Shown here in pieces: positions 37,743 through 46,796 of a DNA stretch of 64,000 nt. The position numbers and the translations under genes were made by a program. Within the stretch, counting starts at the first letter, position 1; each line of letters begins with the position of its first letter. The DNA comes from Marinitoga piezophila KA3 (GTDB lineage Bacteria; Thermotogota; Thermotogae; Petrotogales; Petrotogaceae), in assembly GCF_000255135.1 (NCBI RefSeq), contig NC_016751.1, forward strand, positions 868,001 through 932,000, written 5' to 3'. Below the pieces are notes generated by a model. It did no database searches, was not told where the DNA came from, and was given only the letters and a program-made list of their open reading frames with translations.

Positions 37743-39626
37743 TTATGTTCTTTCAAAAAAATCGTCTATTTTTTTTATTTTCAATTCCATTGCAATTGGT
37801 CTTCCGTGAGGACAGGTTAAAATGTTGTATTCTATTATTTTAGAAATTAATGTTTCCAAACCCACAGGATCATCACCCGTTTTTACTGCTGCTCTACATG
37901 ACATAGTTGCTATAACATTATCAAAAATCTTTTTTTCATTTTCTATACCTTCAAGTCTTAACTCATCAAGAATTTCTATAACTGTTTTTTCTGGCTCGTT
38001 TATTTTAATGTTAGAAGGCATTCCTTTTATATAGTAATCTTCATTAATTTTTGAAATTTCAAAACCAAGCTTTCTAACCCTTTCAATATTATTTTCCAAT
38101 ATGTCCTTTCTCACAGCATCTAAATTCAATTTTATAGGTATCATCATAAATTGCGTTGTTATATTTCCATTTTCAATAAACTCTTTTTTTAAATCCTCAT
38201 AAATAACCCTTTCATGTGCTGCATGAAAATCTATAAAATATAAGGCATCCTTAACCTCCAAAAGAATATATCTATTAGCAAGCAATCCTAATATCCTATA
38301 CTGAGAAAAATCCTTTGTTTCTTCTACATAATTCCTATTTTCTGAAATATTATTTTTTGAGCTATGCTCAATTATGCTTTCTTTTTTTATCCTTTCAGGT
38401 GATATTAAATTTTTAATTGGATTAGTTCTTTCATAATTCATATTTAATCCTGGTTTTTCGGTATTTTCCCGTTTTATATTAAATGTCTTATATTCAATTG
38501 TTTCTTCTTTTAAAGCGTATTCATTTTTGTTTTCCTTCTCATAATTAATTATATTCTGATTTAAATTTATTTGATTATTTTCAATATCTGAATTTAGGTT
38601 ATTTTCTTCATGCTTTTCAATAGAAATCTGCATTTTAAATTTTGTTTCATTAAGAAGTGTTTGCCTTACAAGCCGCTTAAATGCATTATATAATATCTTT
38701 GATTCTGAAATCTTTACTTCTAATTTTTGAGGATGAACATTGACATCAACTTCAGATGGATCAATCTCAAAAAACACAATTCCATATGGATGTCTTCTTG
38801 ATTCGAGCATTTCGCCATATCCTGCTTCAAAAACTGCGAACAACTCTCCTGAACGTATATATCTATTATTGACAAAGAATATTTGTGCGCTTCTGTTGTT
38901 CCTTGTAACCCTTGGATGTGATATATATCCTTTTATTTTATACCAGTTTTCTTCAAAATTTAATTCAAAAAAATCTTCCTCTTTTGTTTCCGGAAAAACA
39001 GTATTTATTTTTTGTATAAGCGGTGTATCTTTCTGTATATTATAAATGTTCTTTTTGTCTTTTATAAACTTAATTCCTACATTTGTGGCAAATATAAATT
39101 TTTCTATTATTTCAGTTACCATTCTTCCTTCAACAGCAGAAGATTTTAAAAATTTTCTTCGTGCTGGAAGATTAAAAAAGAGATCTTTTACTTCTATTGT
39201 TGTACCATACGGTGCCATTACTTTTTTTACATTAATAGGCTCAGAACCAACAAATTCTACTGCTGTAGCTATTTCATCACTTTTTCTTCTTGAAGTTATT
39301 TTCATTCTGGAAACCCTTGATATTGCTGCCAGAGCTTCTCCTCTAAACCCATATGTATGTATTGAATATAAATCTTCAACATCCTTTATTTTGCTTGTGG
39401 TATGTGGTTGAACTGCCAATAATATCTCATCTTCCGACATTCCTATTCCATTATCTGAAATTTTTATATATGTTTTTCCTCCATCCTGTATTTCAACAGT
39501 AATTTCATCTGCATGTGCATCAATTGAATTTTCAAATAATTCCTTTACAACTGCAAAGGTACCTGTTACTACTTCTCCAGCAGCTATTTTCATTATTACC
39601 GATTGTGGCAATTTAATTATTGCCAT
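37743..39626 (-). CDS. mutL: DNA mismatch repair protein MutL
   Basis: From the ATG at 39626 (MAIIKLPQSVIMKIAAGEVV; GAGGGGCGA upstream) the product is 627 aa; an upstream in-frame ATG would overlap rlmB. The N-terminal GHKL ATPase has ELFENSIDAHADEITVEIQD, ISDNGIGM and YGFRGEALAAISRVS. An Asn/Glu-rich linker of low complexity (about 335-430) joins a C-terminal dimerisation domain with CPHGRPIAME near the end. I did not find a clear DQHAxxERxxYE endonuclease motif; the nearest is DFHAAHERVIYED, which matches it well with F in place of Q. It ends the mrnC-rlmB-mutL unit. Confidence 0.95.
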   Translation of the reverse strand: MAIIKLPQSVIMKIAAGEVVTGTFAVVKELFENSIDAHADEITVEIQDGGKTYIKISDNGIGMSEDEILLAVQPHTTSKIKDVEDLYSIHTYGFRGEALAAISRVSRMKITSRRKSDEIATAVEFVGSEPINVKKVMAPYGTTIEVKDLFFNLPARRKFLKSSAVEGRMVTEIIEKFIFATNVGIKFIKDKKNIYNIQKDTPLIQKINTVFPETKEEDFFELNFEENWYKIKGYISHPRVTRNNRSAQIFFVNNRYIRSGELFAVFEAGYGEMLESRRHPYGIVFFEIDPSEVDVNVHPQKLEVKISESKILYNAFKRLVRQTLLNETKFKMQISIEKHEENNLNSDIENNQINLNQNIINYEKENKNEYALKEETIEYKTFNIKRENTEKPGLNMNYERTNPIKNLISPERIKKESIIEHSSKNNISENRNYVEETKDFSQYRILGLLANRYILLEVKDALYFIDFHAAHERVIYEDLKKEFIENGNITTQFMMIPIKLNLDAVRKDILENNIERVRKLGFEISKINEDYYIKGMPSNIKINEPEKTVIEILDELRLEGIENEKKIFDNVIATMSCRAAVKTGDDPVGLETLISKIIEYNILTCPHGRPIAMELKIKKIDDFFERT

Positions 39627-39627
39627 A

Positions 39628-40350
39628 TTACTCGCCCCTCTTTTGTTTATATATTTCAAACAATAATATTCCAGCACTTACTGAAACATTTAGGGAATCT
39701 ACATCATTTGCCATTGGAATTGAAATTAATGCATCACATTTTGATTTTACCTTTTCCCTTATTCCACTTCCTTCATTTCCCATAACAAGAGCAACCTTTC
39801 CTGTTAAATCGGTTTTATAATATACATTATTACTCATATCTGCACCATAAACCCAATATCCCTGCTTTTTTATTTCCTCAATAAACCTTGATAAATTGGT
39901 TACTTTCAATATTGGAATCCTAAAAGCCAATCCCACAGATACTTTTATAACTGTCGGAGTAACTTCAACGGAATTATCCTTTGGAATTACTATTAAATCA
40001 GCATCTGCCGCTATTGAAGATCTAATTATTGCTCCAAAATTGTGTGGATCCTGTAATTGATCAAGTATAACTATTGTGGCATCTTCTCTTAATGTTTCAA
40101 GTATCTCCTCATCCGCATATCTAAATTCTTTTCCAATATCTATAACAACGCCCTGATGTTTTGATATTCCTGACATTTTCTGCAATACCTTATCAGGCGC
40201 AAAAGAATAAGGATACTTGTTTTTTTCTGCAAGATTAATTAAATCGTTTAGTGTTTTATCCACTTTTTTGCTATCAGTAAAAAATATATTCTTAACGGGA
40301 TACTTTGCTTTTATTATTTCCTTCAATACATTTCTTCCATAAACATACAT
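39628..40350 (-). CDS. rlmB: 23S rRNA (guanosine-2'-O)-methyltransferase, TrmH/SPOUT family
   Basis: The 240-aa product has the SpoU/TrmH motifs: LDQLQDPHNFGAIIRS, ALVMGNEGSGIREKV and MANDVDSLNVSVSAGILLFE (knot-forming SAM site). The N-terminal 75 residues are a ribosome-binding substrate domain (YGRNVLKEIIKAKYPVKNIF). RlmB methylates G2251 in the 23S P loop in E. coli. It starts one nt after the mrnC stop and ends one nt before mutL. Confidence 0.9.
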   Translation of the reverse strand: MYVYGRNVLKEIIKAKYPVKNIFFTDSKKVDKTLNDLINLAEKNKYPYSFAPDKVLQKMSGISKHQGVVIDIGKEFRYADEEILETLREDATIVILDQLQDPHNFGAIIRSSIAADADLIVIPKDNSVEVTPTVIKVSVGLAFRIPILKVTNLSRFIEEIKKQGYWVYGADMSNNVYYKTDLTGKVALVMGNEGSGIREKVKSKCDALISIPMANDVDSLNVSVSAGILLFEIYKQKRGE

Positions 40351-40351
40351 T

Positions 40352-40774
40352 TTATTCTCTCTCCTTTAATAATTTTTTTGATTTTTCAAGTATATCGTTT
40401 AATCTAATATAATCCTTTTTCAAGAACAGATAGCCTATTACGGTTTCAAAAGCCGTTGCTTTTCTGTATTCAGGATCATTTCCTCTCTTTTTTGCACCCT
40501 TTGAATTTAATCCTCTTTTATATATATCAAATTCTTCTTCAGTAAAAACGTCTTTTAATTGATCTACAATTTTTGATTGAGCAGAAGCGCTTATATAATT
40601 TTTAGTTTCATTATGCAAACGCCCTGCTTTTTTTCTTCCATTATCTATTATATAATTAATAAAATATAGATTTAAAACAGCATCTCCAATATATGCAAAT
40701 GTATCAACAGGTACTTCTTTTAAATCTCTAATATTATTTTGAAATAAACTTTCAAGCCCTTCAAACTCTTGCAT
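40352..40774 (-). CDS. mrnC: Mini-ribonuclease III
   Basis: The 140-aa protein is an RNase III catalytic domain without the dsRNA-binding domain: DTFAYIGDAVLNLYFINYII and RKATAFETVIGYLFL carry the acidic metal ligands. Mini-III matures the ends of 23S rRNA in Bacillus. Its pairing with the 23S methylase gene rlmB is seen in many Firmicutes and Thermotogota. Confidence 0.92.
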   Translation of the reverse strand: MQEFEGLESLFQNNIRDLKEVPVDTFAYIGDAVLNLYFINYIIDNGRKKAGRLHNETKNYISASAQSKIVDQLKDVFTEEEFDIYKRGLNSKGAKKRGNDPEYRKATAFETVIGYLFLKKDYIRLNDILEKSKKLLKERE

Positions 40775-40889
40775 TATCAGTCTCCTCTCATAATTTTATG
40801 CATCTTCATTATATCATAATTTATAATTATATTATTCTATTTAAAAACAGAAATTATGTAAATTTAATATATAATTTATAGAAAATAAA

Positions 40890-40930
40890 TTAAAATAGTT
40901 CTTCCAGAAATTCTGGAAGAACTATTTTAA
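40890..40930. terminator. 20-bp-arm hairpin ending regulator gene A
   Basis: TTAAAATAGTTCTTCCAGAA and its complement are separated by one A. The same perfect hairpin recurs at 58021-58061 and in a damaged form at 48331-48371, each time just past the 3' end of the same regulator gene family. It works as a terminator and is also a repeated stretch that could serve recombination. Confidence 0.8.
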
Positions 40931-42516
40931 AAATCCCTCAATAATATCATCAATCAAAACTCTTTCATCATCTTCAAAAGAGTAATATCCTAAAGCAACA
41001 CGCTTATAGCCTAAACCATATTTAAGAGCAAAATCCCTAACCTTTCCTTTTGGATAAGGAGTAATGGGCCATTTAATATCGTATCGAACACAATTTCTTA
41101 AAAAACCATCAAATATTCTCATTTCCTCATCACTGAGCTTAAAATAATTAAAAACAAACTCCTTAAAGTTCTTTGTTTTCTTAAAAAGCTCAGTGATGAG
41201 TTTTTTTCTTGCTAAATAAAATGGTGAAATATTATATTCCGCATCTTCAACATCTTCAGAATTCAATAATCTTCTTTCAGCTTTCTTCAAATCAAAATCA
41301 CTCATCATAACATTAAAAAAATACATCTTCTTATAATCTCTTGAAAAAAAAGTTATAATTTTATCTCTGTCTTTGCTAAATATCAGCTTTAATAAATAAT
41401 TTTTTGAAAAAAACAGTTTTTCAATTAACGATGTATATGTGGAAAAAAATAATATAGGAATATTATTTTTTGCAATATTTTTGAATTTTTCAATATTACT
41501 ATTGAAAGTATTTTTAATATGAATCTTATAAATTTCATTATTTATGGCAAAAGGATAATCAGAATTAAATGAAAGATTATAATCATTAATAATTTTTTTT
41601 AATTCGGAAGATTTTTTTGATGGATGATAATTTTCTTTTTGGATTTTTTTGCTATAAAATTATTTAATTTTTTTGTTAATTCGTAATTTTTTATATTATC
41701 ATTAAAAAGAAAATTGTTAAATTTATTATCAATATTAAAATCAAGATATTTATTATGTAGTTTAGAAACGATCTCAGAAATTTCAAAAATTCTGGAATCA
41801 TTATTCATAAAATAAACCTCAAAAATAGTATCAAATTGATTGTACATTTTTGGTAAATCTTCAAAATAATAACCAAGATAATATTCAAGTAAATTAGCGG
41901 CATATACACTTTTATTTTTATCCTTTTTTCTCATCCACCATGCAGCATTATTTAAACCTGCACAGATCATAGTTGGATGAGGAAATTTTTTTGCTAAAAT
42001 ATATCCTTCAATAGTTTTCTTATATGTTTCATTATATTTCTTTTCATTTAAAAACTTTCTTGCTTTGAAATATTTTAGTAAAGACATTTGAACATAACTT
42101 TCATTATATTTATTACTGGAGATATTGATATCTTCTAAATTGTCATTATAAATAGAACTCAAATGTTTTAAGCTAGGAAGGATAATCTTTCTGGCATAAT
42201 CCGAAATAAGAGAAAAAATTTTTTTCAAATGAAAATACTCTTTTTTTGCACAATCCTTTTTGTCCAGAATAATAAGAATTTTTATCTTTTCAAATCTTGC
42301 AAGCTCCTTTAGAGTTGTTGTTGTTGTTGAAATAATAATATTTGCATATTCAAGAGCAAGATTGTATTTCTTTTTCCATTTAGCTTTTAACAAATTAATA
42401 TACAAGTTTAAAATACTATTTTTATCTATATTTTTTTTAACATAATTAAGAATAGGAATAGAATAGCTACCAAATTCAACAACATTAATAATTTTTTTTA
42501 AAGAAATTCCATTCAT
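40922..42516 (-). pseudogene. Cassette A regulator-like gene (helical repeat, frameshifted)
   Basis: This is a paralogue of the intact gene at 58053-59480. The start is ATG 42516 (MNGISLKKIINVVEFGSYSI; GGTGATT upstream). Frame one runs to a stop near 41599; the homologous reading continues in another frame (FYSKKIQKENYHPSKKSSEL ...) to 40924. The shift sits at a run of four A at 41656-41659, where one more base would restore one ORF of about 530 codons. The N-terminal part has helical repeats with a run of five Thr (STTTTTLKELARFEK); the C-terminus has the conserved RDFALKYGLGYKRVALGYYS. Inactivation, sequencing error or slippage are all possible. Confidence 0.75.
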
Positions 42517-42727
42517 TTTAATCACCACGTATAAAAATTTTAATATAAATGTTTCATAAAAATTCAAAATAAGTAGGAACTAAAAATCAAAGAAAAATAG
42601 AAAGTAAAAAATTCAAAATAAAATTACTTAAATTATTAATATAAGCCCAATACAAGAAATATTACACATTTGTAAATAAAAACAAATTAATTAAAAATAA
42701 GATTTTTGCAGTATCTCAAATATTGAT

Positions 42728-42788
42728 AAACAACGGATTTTGGTTTCAGGATTTACTTAATAAAATCACAAAATTTTATTGCTAAAAT
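42728..42788 (+). promoter_or_regulatory. Cassette A divergent control region
   Basis: AAACAACGGATTTT (42728-42741) corresponds to the AAATAGCG(A/G)ATTTT boxes of cassettes B and C. A -10-like TAAAAT lies at 42783-42788, but no good -35 is found at 16-18 nt, unlike the two other cassettes, which suggests dependence on an activator. The rest of the 294-nt gap between the divergent genes is AT rich without other features. Confidence 0.45.
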
Positions 42789-42810
42789 GAAAATTGTGGA
42801 GGTGAAACAG

Positions 42811-42942
42811 ATGAAAAAAATTATATTATTAATATTAATAATATTTTTGTTTTCTATAAGTATTTTTAGTGATGAAAATAATGATGATGTTTACTCTACT
42901 GATTCAATCAATCCTCAAATTCAAACTGAATTTTCTGAGTAA
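42811..42942 (+). CDS. Cassette A signal-peptide mini-gene (candidate signalling peptide)
   Basis: A 43-aa product starts at ATG 42811 after GTGGAGGTGA. Residues 1-19 are a Lys-Lys plus hydrophobic export signal (KKIILLILIIFLFSISIF); the rest is a short acidic tail ending in SINPQIQTEFSE. The tail matches that of the cassette C mini-gene at 59784 (SLNPQIEFFK), and both diverge from the same kind of helical-repeat regulator gene. That pairing, not any family match, is why I suggest a secreted signalling peptide. An immunity or leader role is possible. Confidence 0.7.
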   Translation: MKKIILLILIIFLFSISIFSDENNDDVYSTDSINPQIQTEFSE

Positions 42943-42966
42943 TCAACTAAAATCTATTTTATATTT

Positions 42967-43016
42967 TATATCTACGTAGATATTATATCAAAAATTTAAA
43001 TTTTTTCAGCCGGCTG
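42967..43016 (+). promoter_or_regulatory. Conserved RiPP-cassette intergenic element, copy A
   Basis: This 50-nt block between the signal-peptide mini-gene and the precursor gene has a small hairpin (ATATCT-ACGT... AGATAT), then TATTATATCAAAA, TTTAAAT and the palindrome CAGCCGGCTG at 43007-43016. It matches copy C (59933-59982) at nearly every base. The hairpin arms are kept while the loop differs. Confidence 0.7.
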
Positions 43017-43045
43017 ATAAAAAATGAAAAAAAGAGGTGAATTTA

Positions 43046-43159
43046 ATGTATTTTGATGAAAACAAAAATGAAGCAAAGGAAGTTGTCATTATAACTCCAG
43101 ATGCATGTTATATAATGATAGAAGAACATGGAACATTCACTGCACAATGTAACAGATAA
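43046..43159 (+). CDS. Cassette A RiPP precursor peptide
   Basis: A 37-aa ORF starts at ATG 43046 after AGAGGTGA. The leader-like part (MYFDENKNEAKEVVIITP) is acidic and the rest is DACYIMIEEHGTFTAQCNR with Cys21 and Cys35. It lies directly before a radical SAM/SPASM enzyme gene, separated by a stem-loop, and after the conserved element. I recognise no known RiPP class from the sequence alone; a thioether- or C-C-crosslinked peptide is the simplest guess. Confidence 0.7.
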   Translation: MYFDENKNEAKEVVIITPDACYIMIEEHGTFTAQCNR

Positions 43160-43161
43160 AA

Positions 43162-43188
43162 AAATGGGGAATGAAATATTCCCCATTT
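43162..43188 (+). terminator. Stem-loop between precursor A and its radical SAM gene
   Basis: AAATGGGGAAT - GAAAT - ATTCCCCATTT is a perfect 11-bp stem right after the precursor stop. It has no long T run, so it probably acts as a partial terminator or mRNA stabiliser, giving more precursor than enzyme. Confidence 0.7.
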
Positions 43189-43206
43189 CATTTAGGAGGA
43201 CATAGT

Positions 43207-44340
43207 ATGAAGATTTTTTGGATATCTATTACTGAAAATTGTAATTTAAATTGTAGATATTGTTATCAGTCTTTTAATAAAACACGTATAAATTTAAATA
43301 AATATACTGCACAAAGGGTTATTGAAATGATAAATTTGAGTAAACCTGATGTAGTACAATTTTTTGGGGGAGAACCTTTAATAAATTTTGATAATATTAA
43401 AAAGATAGTTTCTAATACTAAAGATAGTGTTAAGAAGTATTCATTAACAACTAATTTAACAATATTAAATAGTGAAATGATAAATTTTTTGAACAAATAT
43501 GAATTTAGCCTTTTGATAAGCTTAGATGGGATTAAAGAATCCCATGATATTAATAGAAAGGATAAATTTGATAATCCAACTTTTGAGATTGTAGAAAAAA
43601 ATTTAAAAAATTTATTAAATAAAGTTAATAAAAATAATCTTAAAATAGCAAAAACTCTTGATATCAATAATTACATATATTTATCAAGAGATTATTTTTA
43701 CTTTAAAAAATTAGGATTAGATGTTGAAGTGAATGTTGATATGAATATTGATTTCTCTATAATTAATCTTGATATATTAAAAAAAGAAATAGAGATAATA
43801 GTTGAAGATATAATTAGTGAAAAAGAAAATAATATAAATTTTTGGATTATAAAGAGTGAATATGAATTTTTAAAACATTTGAAATCAGGAAAAAAAATTG
43901 TATATGCTTCAAGAGATTCATGCTATGATAAAGAGAATATGGCTATAGCAATTTCTTCGGAAGGTAACATTACACCATGTCATTTTTTTTCAGAAACCGA
44001 TGATAAACAGGATTTTAAAAAGATTAATATCTATAATTTTAATCAAATTGAAGAAATAGAGTCATTTACAAGAGATTATTTTTCAAAAAATAATGATTTT
44101 GACTATTTTTCTGAAAAAGAAATATTGAATATTAGTATGAATGAATTAGTAAAAAAAGGTTGTGATAAATGTAAGTATTATTATCTTTGTGCCAATAGGA
44201 TATACTACCATAATAAAAATCAGTGTTTTTATGCTAGATATAAATATAGAAAAGGACAAAAAAATAATAAAAATAATATTTGTATAAAAAAAATTATCTA
44301 TGAATCATTTGAGAAAGTAGGGATAAAAAATGAATTATAA
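43207..44340 (+). CDS. Cassette A radical SAM/SPASM peptide-modifying enzyme
   Basis: From ATG 43207 (MKIFWISITENCNLNCRYCY; TAGGAGG upstream) the product is 377 aa. Cys12, Cys16 and Cys19 form the CxxxCxxC motif, followed by FFGGEPL. The C-terminal part carries further Cys for auxiliary clusters (CYDKENM, ITPCHFF, GCDKCKYYYLC, NQCFY), as in SPASM maturases of sactipeptides and ranthipeptides. The 3' end overlaps the next gene by 11 nt. Confidence 0.88.
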   Translation: MKIFWISITENCNLNCRYCYQSFNKTRINLNKYTAQRVIEMINLSKPDVVQFFGGEPLINFDNIKKIVSNTKDSVKKYSLTTNLTILNSEMINFLNKYEFSLLISLDGIKESHDINRKDKFDNPTFEIVEKNLKNLLNKVNKNNLKIAKTLDINNYIYLSRDYFYFKKLGLDVEVNVDMNIDFSIINLDILKKEIEIIVEDIISEKENNINFWIIKSEYEFLKHLKSGKKIVYASRDSCYDKENMAIAISSEGNITPCHFFSETDDKQDFKKINIYNFNQIEEIESFTRDYFSKNNDFDYFSEKEILNISMNELVKKGCDKCKYYYLCANRIYYHNKNQCFYARYKYRKGQKNNKNNICIKKIIYESFEKVGIKNEL

Positions 44341-45124
44341 ATTACTATATAGCGGTAATCAATCTCTGGATTTAGCTATTATTAATTATTTAGCTAAAAA
44401 AAATATCGAGTTTATATATAAAAATAATTCTATATATATTTCAGAAAATATATATAGAGAAATTTCACACATGGAATGTTTTTATAAAATACCTCTTGAA
44501 ATAAAGAGAATGTTTGACAATGATGTGCCAGATGAAATAAAAAATATGTATTTAATGAAAAGAGAAAGGATTATTTCCAATTTTCCATTTGAAAATTTTA
44601 TTGTAAAATATTATGCAATAAAAAACAATATAAAACTAGCTTATTATTATAAAGATAATGTTTTTGATCAATACCAGGAATTAAAGAATTTATTTACAAT
44701 AAATAAGTTTGAAATCAAAGAACAAAATTACTATTCTGAAAAATTTATTAGTGTGTTATTTTTTCAAGGAGATATATATAATGGAATATATAATCTTTTG
44801 GCTAATATATATAATTTAAATGAATTTAAAGAGAATTTTTCTGGAATATTTTTTGATTATAATATAGCAAATGATAAAATAATATATGAGTTTGTATTTG
44901 AATACAATGAAGAAAATAAAAAGCGTTGTCTGGAAGAAATTAATCGATTTAAAAATCGTATTATTAAATTAAAAGGTGAGAAATTAAATAATTATATAAA
45001 TCAAGGAATTTATACAAATTTTGAAGAGGATTTTTTATACAAATATAAAACTATGAATAAAGCTCCATTTTTAGAATTCATTTCAGAAAAAGTATATTTA
45101 CCTCCAATGGAAAAGGTGATATAA
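44330..45124 (+). CDS. Cassette A unknown protein
   Basis: I do not recognise this 264-aa protein. It is Tyr/Asn/Lys rich with no membrane helix and no Cys cluster. The segment ISVLFFQGDIYNGIYNLLAN, followed by a strand-turn-helix stretch (IIYEFVFEYNEENKKRCLEE), is faintly like the inactive lobe of M16 peptidases, a family found in subtilosin-type clusters (AlbE/AlbF), but I see no HxxEH zinc motif. It is translationally coupled to the radical SAM gene and to the exporter (TAATG overlap), so a role in precursor processing or delivery is likely. Confidence 0.6.
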   Translation: MNYKLLYSGNQSLDLAIINYLAKKNIEFIYKNNSIYISENIYREISHMECFYKIPLEIKRMFDNDVPDEIKNMYLMKRERIISNFPFENFIVKYYAIKNNIKLAYYYKDNVFDQYQELKNLFTINKFEIKEQNYYSEKFISVLFFQGDIYNGIYNLLANIYNLNEFKENFSGIFFDYNIANDKIIYEFVFEYNEENKKRCLEEINRFKNRIIKLKGEKLNNYINQGIYTNFEEDFLYKYKTMNKAPFLEFISEKVYLPPMEKVI

Positions 45125-46701
45125 TGAAAGGATTTAAAATTTTTGTAAAAAACAACAAGTGGAATATAATTATTCTAACAGTAATTACAATGTTGATGGT
45201 TTTTGTATCACTGTATGTTTCAAAATACACAAAAATCTTCTTTGATGAAGGATTTGTGAATAACAATATTTCAATAATAAAAGAAAGTATTTTTCTCCTT
45301 ATGGGATTATATATAGGATTATTTTTCCTGAATTTGATACAGAACTATGAATCAGTCAAATTTCTATATAACGGAATGCTTGCAATAAGAAAGGAAATAT
45401 TTAAGAAAGTTTTGAAAACCGATTATAATTATTTTGTAAATAATCCAACAGGAAAAATATGGGGAGAAATTTATACACCGCCTAATAGAGTTGGTATATT
45501 TTATACATCATTAATTTTTTTACCAGCTGACATTGTAGAAGCATTTGTATATACATATATAATCTATAAAGCAAGTATTGTCGGTGGTATAATACTTTCA
45601 TTATTTATTCCTTTTTTAATTTTGATAAGTTATTATACAGGAAAGAAAATAAGAAAATACGAACAGAAGATGCTTGATTCATATAGAGCGATGATGGGAA
45701 ATGCAATGGATATATTATCAATGGCTAAAATAATAAAGACCAATAATAACGACGATTATTTTTTAAATATATTTAAAAAGAATCATGAAGATATGAATAA
45801 CGCAGCAATAAGCACCAATGTTTTGACTACATTATGGGAAAATATAATATTAATAGTAACCGCATTATCACCATTAATTATAATATATTATGGAAATACA
45901 CATATGTCTTCGTTTAAGCTTACTCAGGGTGAATTAATTGTAATATATATTTTCTCTCCATTATTCTTTAATTCATACAAGAAAATATACAAAAAATTTC
46001 TCGATTTCTATGGCGTAAAGCCATATATAAAAACAATTGAAGAACATTTGAGTTTGGAAGATGAAAAACTCGGTGAAAATAAGTTAAATAAGGGAAATTT
46101 AGAAATTCATAACTTTGAATATAATTATGGAAATAAAAAGGTAAAAATCCCTGATATAAAAGTAAATAAAGGAGAAAAGATTTTAATTCTTGGTGAAAGT
46201 GGAAGAGGGAAAAGCACAATGTTTAATGCAATAATTGGAATATTAAAAGATTATAATGGAACGATAAAAATAGGAAATAAAGATATTAAAAACATTGATA
46301 TAGAGGATTTGAGAAAAAAGGTAAAACTTGTTCATCAAGAAGGATATGTATTTAATGGAACGTTAAAAGAAAATATTTTAATGGAATTGAATAATATTTC
46401 TGAAGATGAATATAAGAAGATTTTGAAAATATTGAAATTAGAAAAATTGGAAAAAGAAAAAAATGGAATAATAAATAAGGATAAGATATCAGGTGGGGAA
46501 AAAACAAGGATAAATCTTGCCCAGGTTTTGTTAAGAAAACCAGAAATATTACTTTTAGACGAAACTCTCTCTTCCGTTGATGAAGAAATGGAAAAAGAAA
46601 TACTTCAGGAAATAATAAAAGCATATCCTGATATGACAATATTAATGATAACGCACAGAAAAAGTATAGCGAATTTTTTTGATAAAATAATAGAGTTGTA
46701 A
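45124..46701 (+). CDS. Cassette A ABC exporter (half-transporter)
   Basis: The 525-aa protein has six membrane helices (residues 15-295) and a nucleotide-binding domain with Walker A GESGRGKST, signature ISGGEKTRINLAQ and Walker B EILLLDETLSSVD. There is no C39 peptidase domain, so leader removal must be done by another protein. It presumably exports the matured peptide of cassette A, and it may also protect the producer. Confidence 0.88.
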   Translation: MKGFKIFVKNNKWNIIILTVITMLMVFVSLYVSKYTKIFFDEGFVNNNISIIKESIFLLMGLYIGLFFLNLIQNYESVKFLYNGMLAIRKEIFKKVLKTDYNYFVNNPTGKIWGEIYTPPNRVGIFYTSLIFLPADIVEAFVYTYIIYKASIVGGIILSLFIPFLILISYYTGKKIRKYEQKMLDSYRAMMGNAMDILSMAKIIKTNNNDDYFLNIFKKNHEDMNNAAISTNVLTTLWENIILIVTALSPLIIIYYGNTHMSSFKLTQGELIVIYIFSPLFFNSYKKIYKKFLDFYGVKPYIKTIEEHLSLEDEKLGENKLNKGNLEIHNFEYNYGNKKVKIPDIKVNKGEKILILGESGRGKSTMFNAIIGILKDYNGTIKIGNKDIKNIDIEDLRKKVKLVHQEGYVFNGTLKENILMELNNISEDEYKKILKILKLEKLEKEKNGIINKDKISGGEKTRINLAQVLLRKPEILLLDETLSSVDEEMEKEILQEIIKAYPDMTILMITHRKSIANFFDKIIEL

Positions 46702-46734
46702 AATTTTATAGAATAATAATTTCATAAAATAATC

Positions 46735-46760
46735 AAATGAGGCGAAAGCCTCATTTTTTT
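46735..46760 (+). terminator. Terminator after cassette A
   Basis: AAATGAGGC-GAAA-GCCTCATTT followed by T residues is a strong hairpin with a GNRA tetraloop. The same hairpin stands at 56424-56445, each time right before a copy of the ATPase/nuclease-like gene. Confidence 0.85.
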
Positions 46761-46796
46761 TGATATGGTATAATTGAAGGGTAGGAGGTGGAAGTG

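Noticed and set aside
41327-41598. A second frameshift in regulator copy A, near the T8 run at 41344-41351
   Set aside because: Counting the run shows the reading frame continues through it (ACT TTT TTT TCA); only the shift at 41656-41659 remains.
40922-42516. Programmed ribosomal frameshifting in regulator copy A
   Set aside because: No slippery heptamer with stimulatory structure is evident, and the homologous copy C is a single frame.
44330-45124. Assignment of the 264-aa cassette A protein as an M16 peptidase
   Set aside because: Only a vague resemblance to the non-catalytic lobe; no HxxEH zinc motif.
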